From Comamonadaceae bacterium (GTDB taxonomy: Bacteria > Pseudomonadota > Gammaproteobacteria > Burkholderiales > Burkholderiaceae_C): a stretch of 36,365 bases of DNA. Each line of letters starts with the position of its first letter. The first letter of the stretch is position 1. This document shows positions 8,159-15,644 of this stretch, piece by piece. The stretch is taken from contig CANCDA010000002.1 in assembly GCA_947374705.1 (NCBI GenBank), positions 1-36,365 of the forward strand, given 5' to 3'. Below the pieces are notes generated by a model. That model was not told where the DNA came from. It was given only the letters and a program-made list of their open reading frames with translations, and did not search any database. Position numbers and translations under genes: made by a program.

Positions 8159-8761
8159 TCAGTAACCTCCTTCGGGGTGGTTGAAGTCTTGTTCGTCGTT
8201 GCGGGCTTTGAAGCCTTCGCCGCCGGGGGCGGGCTCACTCGGGCGCGGCTCCACTTGGTGCTGGAACAGCATGTTCATGAACATGTACATGGGCTTGGTC
8301 TTGATGACCAGGGCGCGCGCCGGACGCTCATCGCTGGCGTTGAAGTGCTGGTGCACGCAGTTGTTGTGCACCACGGCGATGTCGCCGGCCTGCCAGTCGT
8401 AGCGGATGCCGTCATGGATTTCGTAGCCCGTGCCGTCCAGGATGTAGAAGGCCGCTTCGTTCACATGGCCGTGTTTTTGGGAGCGGCCACCAGGGCCGTA
8501 CTCTTCCAGGTGCATGTGAAAAGTTTGTGTGATGCCGTCTTTGGGCTCCACGTAGTGGCGGCTGAAGGCTTGCGGGCCGTCGTTGAATTTGATGTCGCTG
8601 CCCTTGCGCACGCGCGGCATGGCGCGTAGGCGTTTGAGCTCATCGCCCAGGTTGTAAGGGCCCGCAATGGCGCGCACAAAGGTGCGGTCTTTTTTGCTGT
8701 GGTAGTGCGACTCGTTAGGCACGGCGTTAGCCGACGGTTCGCTGGTTTGGGTATCACTCAT
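8159..8761 (-). CDS. Single-domain cupin protein (cupin C)
   Basis: A 200-residue cytoplasmic cupin, paralogous to cupin B. Motif 1 is KHGHVNEAAFYILDG with H97, H99 and E102; motif 2 is GDIAVVHNNCVHQHFN with HQHFN at 137-141. It aligns with cupin B from KHxH through the GxGY turn, and with both domains of the bicupin, so the three genes form a family expansion. The N-terminal 60 residues are charged and His-containing (HYHSKKDRTF) without a signal peptide. It is separated from the upstream ATPase gene by 61 bases and from cupin B by one base. A weak GAAAG precedes the ATG. The substrate is unknown; it probably acts on what the neighbouring ABC system imports. Confidence 0.85.
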   Translation of the reverse strand: MSDTQTSEPSANAVPNESHYHSKKDRTFVRAIAGPYNLGDELKRLRAMPRVRKGSDIKFNDGPQAFSRHYVEPKDGITQTFHMHLEEYGPGGRSQKHGHVNEAAFYILDGTGYEIHDGIRYDWQAGDIAVVHNNCVHQHFNASDERPARALVIKTKPMYMFMNMLFQHQVEPRPSEPAPGGEGFKARNDEQDFNHPEGGY

Positions 8762-8822
8762 GGGCTGGACTTTCAGAAAGGGAATGGGCAGGGAAATTTA
8801 ATACAAATGGCCGCGCTTGTCT

Positions 8823-9944
8823 TCAAGCTTTGTCTTCGGGCTGCGTTTTGAGCACGATGCAGTTGGCCGGGTTGAGCACCACATAAATGGGCGCGCCCAC
8901 CGGGGTCTTTTGGCTGGGGTGGACGCGGGCCAGGATGATCTTCTCGCCCACCTTGACCTGAAAGTCAAACACCTCACCCAAAAACACCTTAAGGTGAACA
9001 CTGCCCAGGAAATGGTTGTGGTGATCGACTTGGGGCGGCGTGTCGCTGAGGACGATGTCTTCCGGGCGAATACACACCTGCACGGCTTCGCCCACGCTGA
9101 ACTCGGGGTTGGCAGGCACTTGCATCAGGCCCAACTCTGAGTCCAGCAGCATCTTGCCGGCCGCTTTGTTAATGTCGCGCACCGTGGCGCGGATGAAGTT
9201 GATGCTGCCCACAAAGTCGGCCACAAACTCGCTGGTGGGTGTGTCGTAGATTTGACGTGGCGTGCCGCGCTGCATGATGCGGCCGTTGCGCATTACCGCG
9301 ATCTCGTGCGAGAGCGCTAGCGCCTCGGACTGGTCGTGTGTGACGTAGATGGTGGTGATGTTGAGTTCACGCTGAATCTTCTTCAGCTCAAAGCGCATCT
9401 TCTCGCGCAGCTTGGCGTCCAGATTCGACAGCGGCTCGTCCAAGAGCAAGAGCTTAGGCTCCATCACCAGCGCACGCGCCAAGGCCAAGCGTTGCTGCTG
9501 GCCACCGGACAAACGCGTGGCATCGCGATCATGGTACTGGGCCAGTTCGACCGACTCCAACACGCGCATCACCTTGGTGCGAATTTCTTCGCGGCTGTAT
9601 TTCTTGGCCCCCACTTCCAGCGGAAAGCTGGCATTGGCAAACACCGTCATGTGTGGCCAGATGGCATAGGACTGGAACACCATGCCAAAGCCGCGCTTGT
9701 TGGGCGGTGTGAAGACTTTGTTGGCCGAGCTGTACACCGACACGCCATTGACTTTGATGTCACCGAGCGTGGGTTTTTCCAGACCCGCGATGGAGCGTAA
9801 GGTCGTGGTTTTGCCGCAGCCGCTGGGGCCAAGCAGGGTGAACAGCTTGCCCTCGGGCACCTCGAAGGACACGTCTTGCGCGGCCTTGACCACCACGCCC
9901 TTGTCGCTCACATATTCGGTATGCAGACCACTGACAGTTAACAC
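8823..9944 (-). CDS. ABC transporter ATPase, FbpC/PotA type
   Basis: Nucleotide-binding subunit of 373 residues that powers the adjacent two-module permease. It has Walker A GPSGCGKTT (39-47), the signature LSGGQQQR (145-152), Walker B LLLLDEP (165-171), the switch His in VTHDQ (H203), and a C-terminal TOBE-like regulatory region after about residue 240 with CIRPEDI. The start codon is GTG at 9944; an ATG two bases upstream is out of frame and terminates after two codons. AAGGAA upstream serves as ribosome-binding site and directly follows repeat copy B. Family members transport ferric ion, spermidine, phosphonates or sulfate. Confidence 0.95.
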   Translation of the reverse strand: MLTVSGLHTEYVSDKGVVVKAAQDVSFEVPEGKLFTLLGPSGCGKTTTLRSIAGLEKPTLGDIKVNGVSVYSSANKVFTPPNKRGFGMVFQSYAIWPHMTVFANASFPLEVGAKKYSREEIRTKVMRVLESVELAQYHDRDATRLSGGQQQRLALARALVMEPKLLLLDEPLSNLDAKLREKMRFELKKIQRELNITTIYVTHDQSEALALSHEIAVMRNGRIMQRGTPRQIYDTPTSEFVADFVGSINFIRATVRDINKAAGKMLLDSELGLMQVPANPEFSVGEAVQVCIRPEDIVLSDTPPQVDHHNHFLGSVHLKVFLGEVFDFQVKVGEKIILARVHPSQKTPVGAPIYVVLNPANCIVLKTQPEDKA

Positions 9945-9957
9945 ATTGATTCCTTAT

Positions 9958-10013
9958 CTAATCAGTTGGGGACAGAGCTGGTTCGCTTCGCGTAAAGCGG
10001 ACTGTCCCGCAAG
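9958..10013 (-). repeat. Intercistronic structured repeat, copy B
   Basis: The second copy of the 56-base element, between the permease and ATPase genes. It differs from copy A at two positions. One difference (A to G on the plus strand at 9969) changes a possible G-U pair into G-C at the base of the stem, so GGGACAG pairs fully with CTGTCCC. The inner stem here is CGCTT/AAGCG. The element ends TGATTAG just before the AAGGAA of the ATPase gene. Confidence 0.85.
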
Positions 10014-10016
10014 TTC

Positions 10017-11750
10017 TCATGCTTCTTTAACGCCAAACTTTTTACCCGCCGCCTGGGCGATGCCCACCAAAATCAGCAGCATGAAAATGAACAGCACGCT
10101 GAGCGCCGACAGTTCAACGTACTGGCCGTTTTCCCACAGCTCCCAGATCACGATGGAGATGACTTCATTGCCGGGGCTGTACAGCAGAATGGAGGTGGAG
10201 AGCTCGCGGATCGACACGATCATCACGTAAATCCAGCCCGCTATCAGACCCGGCTTCAACAGCGGCAAGATGATGCGGCGAAACACGGTGAACCAGCTCG
10301 CGCCACTCATGCCGGCCGACTCTTCCAGATCTTTGTGAATTTGAATCATGGACGTGGTGCTGTAGCGCAGGCCATAGGGCAAGAAGCGCGTGATGTAGGC
10401 CAGCAAGATGATCCAGAACGTGCCGTAAATACCGATGTCAAAGGTGAGGTAGAAAATCATGATCGACACACCCAGCACCAAGCCGGGAAAGACCATGGGC
10501 AGGGAGGCAATGTTGTCCAGCAGCCAGCGACCTGGGATCTTGGTTTTGACGACAATCCAGCACACCACCGAGGCCAGCAGCATGACGATGGTGGCGGTGG
10601 CGATGGACATCCACAGGCTGTTCAACGCGGCTTTGCGAATGGTGTCTGAGCCGAGGATGTAGCGGTAGCCATCCAGCGTGATGTTTTGCAACGCGGCCAT
10701 GGACGGTGGCGCGTAGAACTTTTGCAGTGAGGACCACAGCAACACCAAAAACGGCAGCACCACGATCAGAAGGAAGTACACGATGAAGATGCCCATCGTG
10801 AAATAGCGCCAGCGCCCCAAATCAATGGTGCGGGGGCGAAAACCCTTGCCGGTCATGGTGGCGTATTTGTTGCCAGACGCCGAGATGCGGGCCTGCACAT
10901 AAATGCCGCCGGTGGTTAGCACCAACAAGATCACCGAGTAAGCCGCCGCCAGACCGATCTGACTCGGGTACTGGTGAATGGCCTGGTAAATGGCCGAGGT
11001 GAAGACCTGAATGCCTGCGGGCAAACCCAGCAGCGCGGGCACTTCAAATGACTCAATGGCGCGCACGAATAGGGTCAACACCGTGGCCAGAATGGCGGGG
11101 AACACCAGTTTCAAAGTGATGCGGTACAGGGTACTGAACACGCTGGAGCCGCTCATCACGGCCGACTCTTCCAGCGAAGGGTCCATGGCGCGAAAGGCCG
11201 AGGACATGAGCAAGAAAGCCATGGGCGAGTAGTGCAGGCCATCAACCCAAATCATGCCCCACATGGAGTAGATGTTGAAGGGCGGTTGATCCAGGCCGAA
11301 CAGCGACTGCGCCACCATATTGAGCAGGCCAATCTTGGGGCTGGCCAGCATGATCCAGGAGATGGTGAACAGAATGCTGGGGATGATCAGCGGCACGATG
11401 GAGAGGGCAAAAAACAAGCGCCGCATGGGCGTGTTGGTTCGCTCGTTCATCCAGGCCAGGGCGGTGCCAATGACAAAGGCCAGAGCCGAACCACCCAGGG
11501 CGAACTTGACCGAGTTCCAGAAGATCGCAACCGTCTCGGGGTTGGTGTAGGCCGTGACGTAGTTGCCCAGCGTCAAGGTGGAGGGCGTGGAGGATGTTTC
11601 TGGCGTGTGAAAACTCTGCCAGATCATGAAAGAAAAGGGCACCAAAGCCAGCACGGCCACGACCAACAAACACAGGCCGATGATCAGCCACTTGGCGTCG
11701 AACCGAGCCCAGCGGGAGGGTTGTGCATTTGCCGGAATTGAAATCTCCAC
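10017..11750 (-). CDS. ABC transporter permease, fused two-module FbpB type
   Basis: Inner-membrane permease of 577 residues with two homologous halves, each of about six helices, as in FbpB/SfuB proteins. Each half has an EAA loop for contact with the ATPase: EESAVMSGSSVFSTLYRI starting near residue 195 and EESAGMSGASWFTVFRRI near residue 475. The start is GTG at 11750 with TGGAG 8 bases upstream. It is the first gene of the eight-gene minus-strand run and lies opposite the iclR-type gene, so the promoter in the shared region 11751-12019 probably drives the whole run. Together with the ATPase and one or both binding proteins it would form a complete importer. Confidence 0.95.
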   Translation of the reverse strand: MEISIPANAQPSRWARFDAKWLIIGLCLLVVAVLALVPFSFMIWQSFHTPETSSTPSTLTLGNYVTAYTNPETVAIFWNSVKFALGGSALAFVIGTALAWMNERTNTPMRRLFFALSIVPLIIPSILFTISWIMLASPKIGLLNMVAQSLFGLDQPPFNIYSMWGMIWVDGLHYSPMAFLLMSSAFRAMDPSLEESAVMSGSSVFSTLYRITLKLVFPAILATVLTLFVRAIESFEVPALLGLPAGIQVFTSAIYQAIHQYPSQIGLAAAYSVILLVLTTGGIYVQARISASGNKYATMTGKGFRPRTIDLGRWRYFTMGIFIVYFLLIVVLPFLVLLWSSLQKFYAPPSMAALQNITLDGYRYILGSDTIRKAALNSLWMSIATATIVMLLASVVCWIVVKTKIPGRWLLDNIASLPMVFPGLVLGVSIMIFYLTFDIGIYGTFWIILLAYITRFLPYGLRYSTTSMIQIHKDLEESAGMSGASWFTVFRRIILPLLKPGLIAGWIYVMIVSIRELSTSILLYSPGNEVISIVIWELWENGQYVELSALSVLFIFMLLILVGIAQAAGKKFGVKEA

Positions 11751-11779
11751 TCAATAATCTCCAAACTTGTATCGCCAGA

Positions 11780-11800
11780 TTGTTCCTTCATATGGAACAA
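11780..11800. promoter_or_regulatory. Candidate IclR-family operator (palindrome)
   Basis: Perfect inverted repeat TTGTTCC, seven bases, GGAACAA; an outer A/T pair extends the arms to eight. Palindromes with GTTCC/GGAAC half sites are typical of IclR-type operators. It lies in the divergent region between the transporter/cupin run and the regulator gene, about 20-40 bases downstream of the candidate start point of the run. A further half site ATACGGAAC lies at 11947-11955. Confidence 0.65.
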
Positions 11801-11825
11801 TGATCCGCATAAAGGTACACTAAAG

Positions 11826-11854
11826 ATTAGGCGGGAATCACCGCCAACTGTCAA
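11826..11854 (-). promoter_or_regulatory. Candidate sigma-70 promoter of the permease/cupin run
   Basis: On the minus strand a perfect TTGACA (11854-11849) is followed after 17 bases by CCTAAT (11831-11826), which matches the -10 consensus at three to four positions. Transcription would start near 11818 and read across the palindrome at 11780-11800 into the permease gene. The -10 is weak, as expected for a regulated promoter. Confidence 0.45.
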
Positions 11855-12019
11855 GGCTTGCACTCTCGGGTTTTCCCTTAGTCGTAGGGTGAGTCGATGT
11901 TTTCTCACAGGCGCATGCTGGCGCTCCAACGACCCCATTTTCTTTTATACGGAACGCTGTTCTGAATTGAAGGAAATGCAGTAGCATTCGATCACCTCAG
12001 TTTTTGAAGTACGCCGCTC

Positions 12020-12796
12020 ATGGAATCCACCTCCCCCAAAGGCTCCCGCTTGTCCTCAGTGGTGGCCGCTGTTCGCGTACTCAAATGCTTCTCGGAGGCT
12101 GAGTCCGAGATCGGCATCAGCAGTTTAGCCAAGCGCCTGAGCCTGGCCAAGAGCACGGTGCACCGGCTGGCTGCAACCTTGACCAGCGAGGGCTTGCTGG
12201 AGCAAAACCCCGAGTCGGGCCGCTACCGTCTGGGTATCAATCTGTTTGTCATGGGGGCGCTGGTGCGCAGGCGACTCGATGTCTCCAACATGTCCCAACC
12301 CTTTTTGCACGCGCTGCGTGAGCGCACCGGGGAAACCGTCAATCTGGCGGTGCTCAATGACACCCATGTGCTGTACCTCTTCAACCTGGAGAGCCGCGAG
12401 GCGATTCGCATGCGCAGCTATATCGGCACGCTCAAGCCCGCGTTTTGCACGTCGGAGGGGCGCGCACTGGTCGCCTTTGGTGGTGACGACTTGATCAAAC
12501 AGGTGCTGAAAGCGCCGCTCATCGCACGCACCCCGCAAACGAAAACCGAGCCCGCCAAGCTGCTCAAGGCGTTTGCTGATGTGCGTGCGGCTGGCTATGC
12601 CATTGATGATGAAGAGTCCGAAGAAGGCATGCGCGGTATGGGTGCGCCCCTGCGGGACATCAGCGGCAAGGTGATTGCCTCCATTGGTGTGGGCGGGCCT
12701 AGCCAGCGACTCACCCTACGCCGACTGCGCAGCCTCACGCCTGTGCTGCTCAGCACGGCCCAGGCCATCTCTACGCAGTTGGGCTATCGCGCCTGA
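12020..12796 (+). CDS. IclR-family transcriptional regulator
   Basis: A 258-residue DNA-binding regulator. The N-terminal winged helix spans about residues 10-75, with ISSLAKRLSLAKSTVHRL (33-50) as the helix-turn-helix. The IclR effector domain follows, including SEGRALVAF and the C-terminal DDEESEEGMRGMGAPL segment, where small carboxylates bind in characterised family members. It diverges from the permease/cupin run and is followed by the oxidoreductase and EutA-like genes, so it is the likely local regulator of both transcription units. Whether it represses or activates cannot be seen, and the effector is unknown. Confidence 0.95.
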   Translation: MESTSPKGSRLSSVVAAVRVLKCFSEAESEIGISSLAKRLSLAKSTVHRLAATLTSEGLLEQNPESGRYRLGINLFVMGALVRRRLDVSNMSQPFLHALRERTGETVNLAVLNDTHVLYLFNLESREAIRMRSYIGTLKPAFCTSEGRALVAFGGDDLIKQVLKAPLIARTPQTKTEPAKLLKAFADVRAAGYAIDDEESEEGMRGMGAPLRDISGKVIASIGVGGPSQRLTLRRLRSLTPVLLSTAQAISTQLGYRA

Positions 12797-12828
12797 AGCG
12801 GCTCGACTTTCTACGACATCTTTCTTGA

Positions 12829-13854
12829 ATGGACGCTGCTGTGTACGCTGTTCACCTCACTGGTACTGACCAGTCATTTCCCTGTGCGTCTGACGACACG
12901 GTGCTACGCGCGGCGCTGCGCCAAGGCATCGCCTTCCCCTATGAATGTAATGTCGGCTCGTGCGGCAATTGCAAGTTTGAATTGATCGATGGACGGGTCA
13001 GCTCCCTTTGGCCCGAAGCCCCGGGCTTGAGTGACAAAGACAAGCAACGCAATCGCTGGCTGGGTTGTCAGACCCGCGCGCAGGGAGACTTGCACATCAA
13101 GCTGCGCACCCAGGATAAATACCGCCCGCTTCACACGCCTGTGCGAAGCAGCGCGCGCTTGATGTCATCCAGAGCCATCACGCATGACATCTCCGAGTTC
13201 AGCTTCGAGCTGGCGCAGCCCATGACTTTTGCCTCAGGCCAGTACGCCTTGGTGCAACTGGCCGGGGTGACGGGGCCACGGGCTTACTCTATGAGCAATG
13301 CGGGTGCCAGCGGCACGGCGCTGTCGTTTCAAGTGCGGCGCTTGCCGCAAGGCGCGGGTTCTACCGTGTTGTTTGAGCAATTGCGCGTGGGTGATGCGGT
13401 AGAGATTGACGGACCCTACGGCATGGCTTATTTGCGTGAAGACGCGCCGCGTGACATTCTTTGTGTGGCTGGAGGATCGGGCCTGTCACCCATGGTGTCG
13501 GTGGCACGCGGTGCTTTTGCCAGTGCGCCACTCGCTGTGCGTCAACTGCATTTTGTGTACGGTGCGCGCGGGCCTGCCGATGTGTGCGGACAGGACATGC
13601 TGTCGGTTTTGCCCGGCTGGCCAGAGCGTGGCAGTTACCAAGCGGTAGTGTCCGGCTTGGACGCCGATGCGCCGATGCCCGAGGGCTTGGCGCGCGGGTT
13701 TGTGCACGACTGGGTTGATCAAGCCTATGGCGAGCGGCTGGCCGAGATGGAGATTTACTTCGCAGGCCCGGCCCTGATGGCGCAGTCGCTGCTCAAACTC
13801 TTGATTGCGCGCAAAGTGCCCATGGATCAGGTTCATTTCGACCAGTTTTATTGA
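12829..13854 (+). CDS. 2Fe-2S ferredoxin/flavin oxidoreductase (electron transfer component)
   Basis: A 341-residue NAD(P)H-dependent reductase that moves electrons through FAD to a plant-type 2Fe-2S centre. The N-terminal ferredoxin domain has Cys40, Cys45, Cys48 and Cys80 (CX4CX2C plus a distant Cys). A flavin-binding beta-barrel follows with RAYS at 151-154, then a nucleotide-binding domain with GGSGLSPM at 215-222 and FAGPALM near the C-terminus. The domain order matches reductases of benzoate-, toluene- or phenol-type oxygenases. No oxygenase subunit lies in the window, so its partner is unknown; one of the cupins or a distant enzyme are both possible. The gene lies 32 bases after the regulator, and the EutA-like gene follows by 17 bases. 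Confidence 0.92.
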   Translation: MDAAVYAVHLTGTDQSFPCASDDTVLRAALRQGIAFPYECNVGSCGNCKFELIDGRVSSLWPEAPGLSDKDKQRNRWLGCQTRAQGDLHIKLRTQDKYRPLHTPVRSSARLMSSRAITHDISEFSFELAQPMTFASGQYALVQLAGVTGPRAYSMSNAGASGTALSFQVRRLPQGAGSTVLFEQLRVGDAVEIDGPYGMAYLREDAPRDILCVAGGSGLSPMVSVARGAFASAPLAVRQLHFVYGARGPADVCGQDMLSVLPGWPERGSYQAVVSGLDADAPMPEGLARGFVHDWVDQAYGERLAEMEIYFAGPALMAQSLLKLLIARKVPMDQVHFDQFY

Positions 13855-13871
13855 GACGTATTCGGACAGTC

Positions 13872-15620
13872 ATGACAAATAACAACGAGAGCGACGACAA
13901 AGCCTTGCACACCATCAAGGATCACCAATACGGCGAGGACAACTTCCACAGCCACGACGGTGATGCCGACCACGACCATGACCACGACGGTGATTTCTCG
14001 GGCGACGACCCGCAGCAAGAGTCGCTCTGGCGGCAAGACAATGTCATCTTGCACAGCGTGGGCATTGACGTCGGCTCCTCGGGCACGCAAGTGGTGTTCT
14101 CGCGCATTCATTTGCGCCGCATAGCTGAAGACTTGTCCAGCCGCTACGCCGTGGTGGAGCGCACCCCGCTCTACCAGTCGCCCATTTCCCTCACACCGTA
14201 TTTGAGCGACTCGCTGATTGACGCTCAGGCCCTGGGCAGCATCATCGACCGTGCTTACCGCGCCTCGGGTCTGCACCCGGATGAGGTGGATGCGGGGGCG
14301 GTGATCCTCACCGGTGAGGCCATGCGCCGTGAGAACAGCGGTGCCATTGCCGCCGTGCTGGCTGAGCAAGGCGGTGAGTTCGTTTGTGCCACCGCAGGGC
14401 ACCACATGGAGGCCATGCTGGCCGTGTACGGCTCGGGCGCAGCCAAGCGCTCGTATGACGGCAAGAGCCGCATTCTTAATGTCGATATTGGTGGCGGCAC
14501 CACCAAACTTGGCCTGGTGCAAGACGGCGAGCTGGTGGCCACTGCCGCCGTGCATTTGGGCGGGCGTTTGATGGTGGTGGACGACCATGATGTGCTGACG
14601 CGGCTGGAGCCCGCAGGCCAGTACCTGGCGCGTCAAGCGGGTTTCGAGTGGGCGGTGGGCCACAAAGTCAGCCGTGCGGATTTAGCCAAAGTCGCCAAAT
14701 GGATGGCCGACGCCTTGATGCGTGTGCTGACGCAAACGTTCAGCCGCGAAGATTTGACGCATTTATTTTTGACCGACCCGATTGAGGACTGGGGCCAGCT
14801 TGACGGCATCATGTTCTCGGGCGGTGTGGGCGAGTATGTGTACCAGCGCGAGATGCGTGACTTTGGTGACTTGGGCAAGCTGTTTGGCAGCTCGGTGCGT
14901 CAGCGCATTGACTACGGCCTCTTGCCCGCGCCACTCTTGCCCGCCGGTGAATGCATACGCGCCACCGTGCTGGGCGCCTCCGAGTACAGCGTGCAGCTCA
15001 GTGGCAACACCACCTTTATTTCCGAGCCGGTCGTGCTCTTGCCGCGTAAAAACCTGCAAGTCATCCCGCTCAATCTGGCCTTGGGCCCGCAGATTAACGC
15101 CGATGACATCGCCAAGGCACTGGGCCAGTCTTTTCGCCGACATGACTTGGTGGAGGGTGAGCAGGACGTGGCTGTTTCTCTGCGCTGGTTGGGTGCGCCC
15201 TCGTTTGCTCGCCTGTCCGCCTTGGCGCAGGGCTTGCTGCAAGCTTTGCCAAAAACCTTGGCTGACAAACGCGCGCTCTATGTGCTGACCGATGGCGACA
15301 TTGCCCACAACCTGGGGCACTTGTTGCAAGAGGACGAGCGCGTCAAGAGTGAAGTGCTGGTGATTGATGGCATCACGCTATGGGGCTTTGACTTTGTGGA
15401 CCTGGGGCGCATTCGCATGCCGTCTTTCACCGTGCCGGTCACGGTGAAATCACTGGTGTTTAACGAAGACCCGCGCGCCCATGGCAAGTCAGACCCGAGC
15501 GAGTGGCACGACCATGGCAGTGGCAAGATGCATCGGCACAGCCACACGGCTCAAGCGCACAGCCATTCGCATGAGCACACGCATGACCACGACCATCCTC
15601 ACAGCCATTCGCATGAGTAG
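13872..15620 (+). CDS. EutA-like ASKHA ATPase with His-rich N- and C-terminal tails
   Basis: A 582-residue homologue of EutA, the ATP-dependent factor that reactivates cobalamin-inactivated ethanolamine ammonia-lyase. Matches to EutA from memory include GIDVGSSGTQVVFSR (from residue 64), NVDIGGGTTKLGL (phosphate-2 loop), MFSGGVGEYVY and the near-terminal VPVTVKSLVF. E. coli EutA is about 467 residues; the extra length is two acidic His-rich tails: residues about 26-41 with alternating HD, and the last 40 or so residues with about 15 histidines. Such tails usually bind Ni, Zn, Co or Fe. The start at 13872 is an ATG; an in-frame TTG at 13851 overlaps the upstream stop. No eutB or eutC is present, so the client is unknown. 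Confidence 0.85.
   Translation: MTNNNESDDKALHTIKDHQYGEDNFHSHDGDADHDHDHDGDFSGDDPQQESLWRQDNVILHSVGIDVGSSGTQVVFSRIHLRRIAEDLSSRYAVVERTPLYQSPISLTPYLSDSLIDAQALGSIIDRAYRASGLHPDEVDAGAVILTGEAMRRENSGAIAAVLAEQGGEFVCATAGHHMEAMLAVYGSGAAKRSYDGKSRILNVDIGGGTTKLGLVQDGELVATAAVHLGGRLMVVDDHDVLTRLEPAGQYLARQAGFEWAVGHKVSRADLAKVAKWMADALMRVLTQTFSREDLTHLFLTDPIEDWGQLDGIMFSGGVGEYVYQREMRDFGDLGKLFGSSVRQRIDYGLLPAPLLPAGECIRATVLGASEYSVQLSGNTTFISEPVVLLPRKNLQVIPLNLALGPQINADDIAKALGQSFRRHDLVEGEQDVAVSLRWLGAPSFARLSALAQGLLQALPKTLADKRALYVLTDGDIAHNLGHLLQEDERVKSEVLVIDGITLWGFDFVDLGRIRMPSFTVPVTVKSLVFNEDPRAHGKSDPSEWHDHGSGKMHRHSHTAQAHSHSHEHTHDHDHPHSHSHE
15558..15617 (+). repeat. 18-base direct repeat in the His-rich tail
   Basis: CACAGCCATTCGCATGAG occurs at 15558-15575 and again, identical, at 15600-15617, both in frame and encoding HSHSHE. 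The identity at third codon positions suggests recent internal duplication extending the His-rich tail. Confidence 0.85.
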
Positions 15621-15644
15621 GCGCTGAAGCTTGGCCATCCAGGT

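Noticed and set aside
7555..8761. Assignment of the small cupins as DMSP lyases (DddQ/DddW/DddL)
   Set aside because: Size and HxH motifs are similar, but this is general to cupins; the HQHFN signature and the neighbours give no specific link to DMSP.
11242..11754. A 170-codon reading frame on the minus strand overlapping the permease
   Set aside because: It is a different frame of the permease gene, starts with TTG and has no protein-like pattern; the two-module permease is unambiguous.
13872..15620. A classical ethanolamine utilisation operon
   Set aside because: No eutB, eutC, aldehyde dehydrogenase or ethanolamine permease genes are in the window; only the reactivase-like gene is present.
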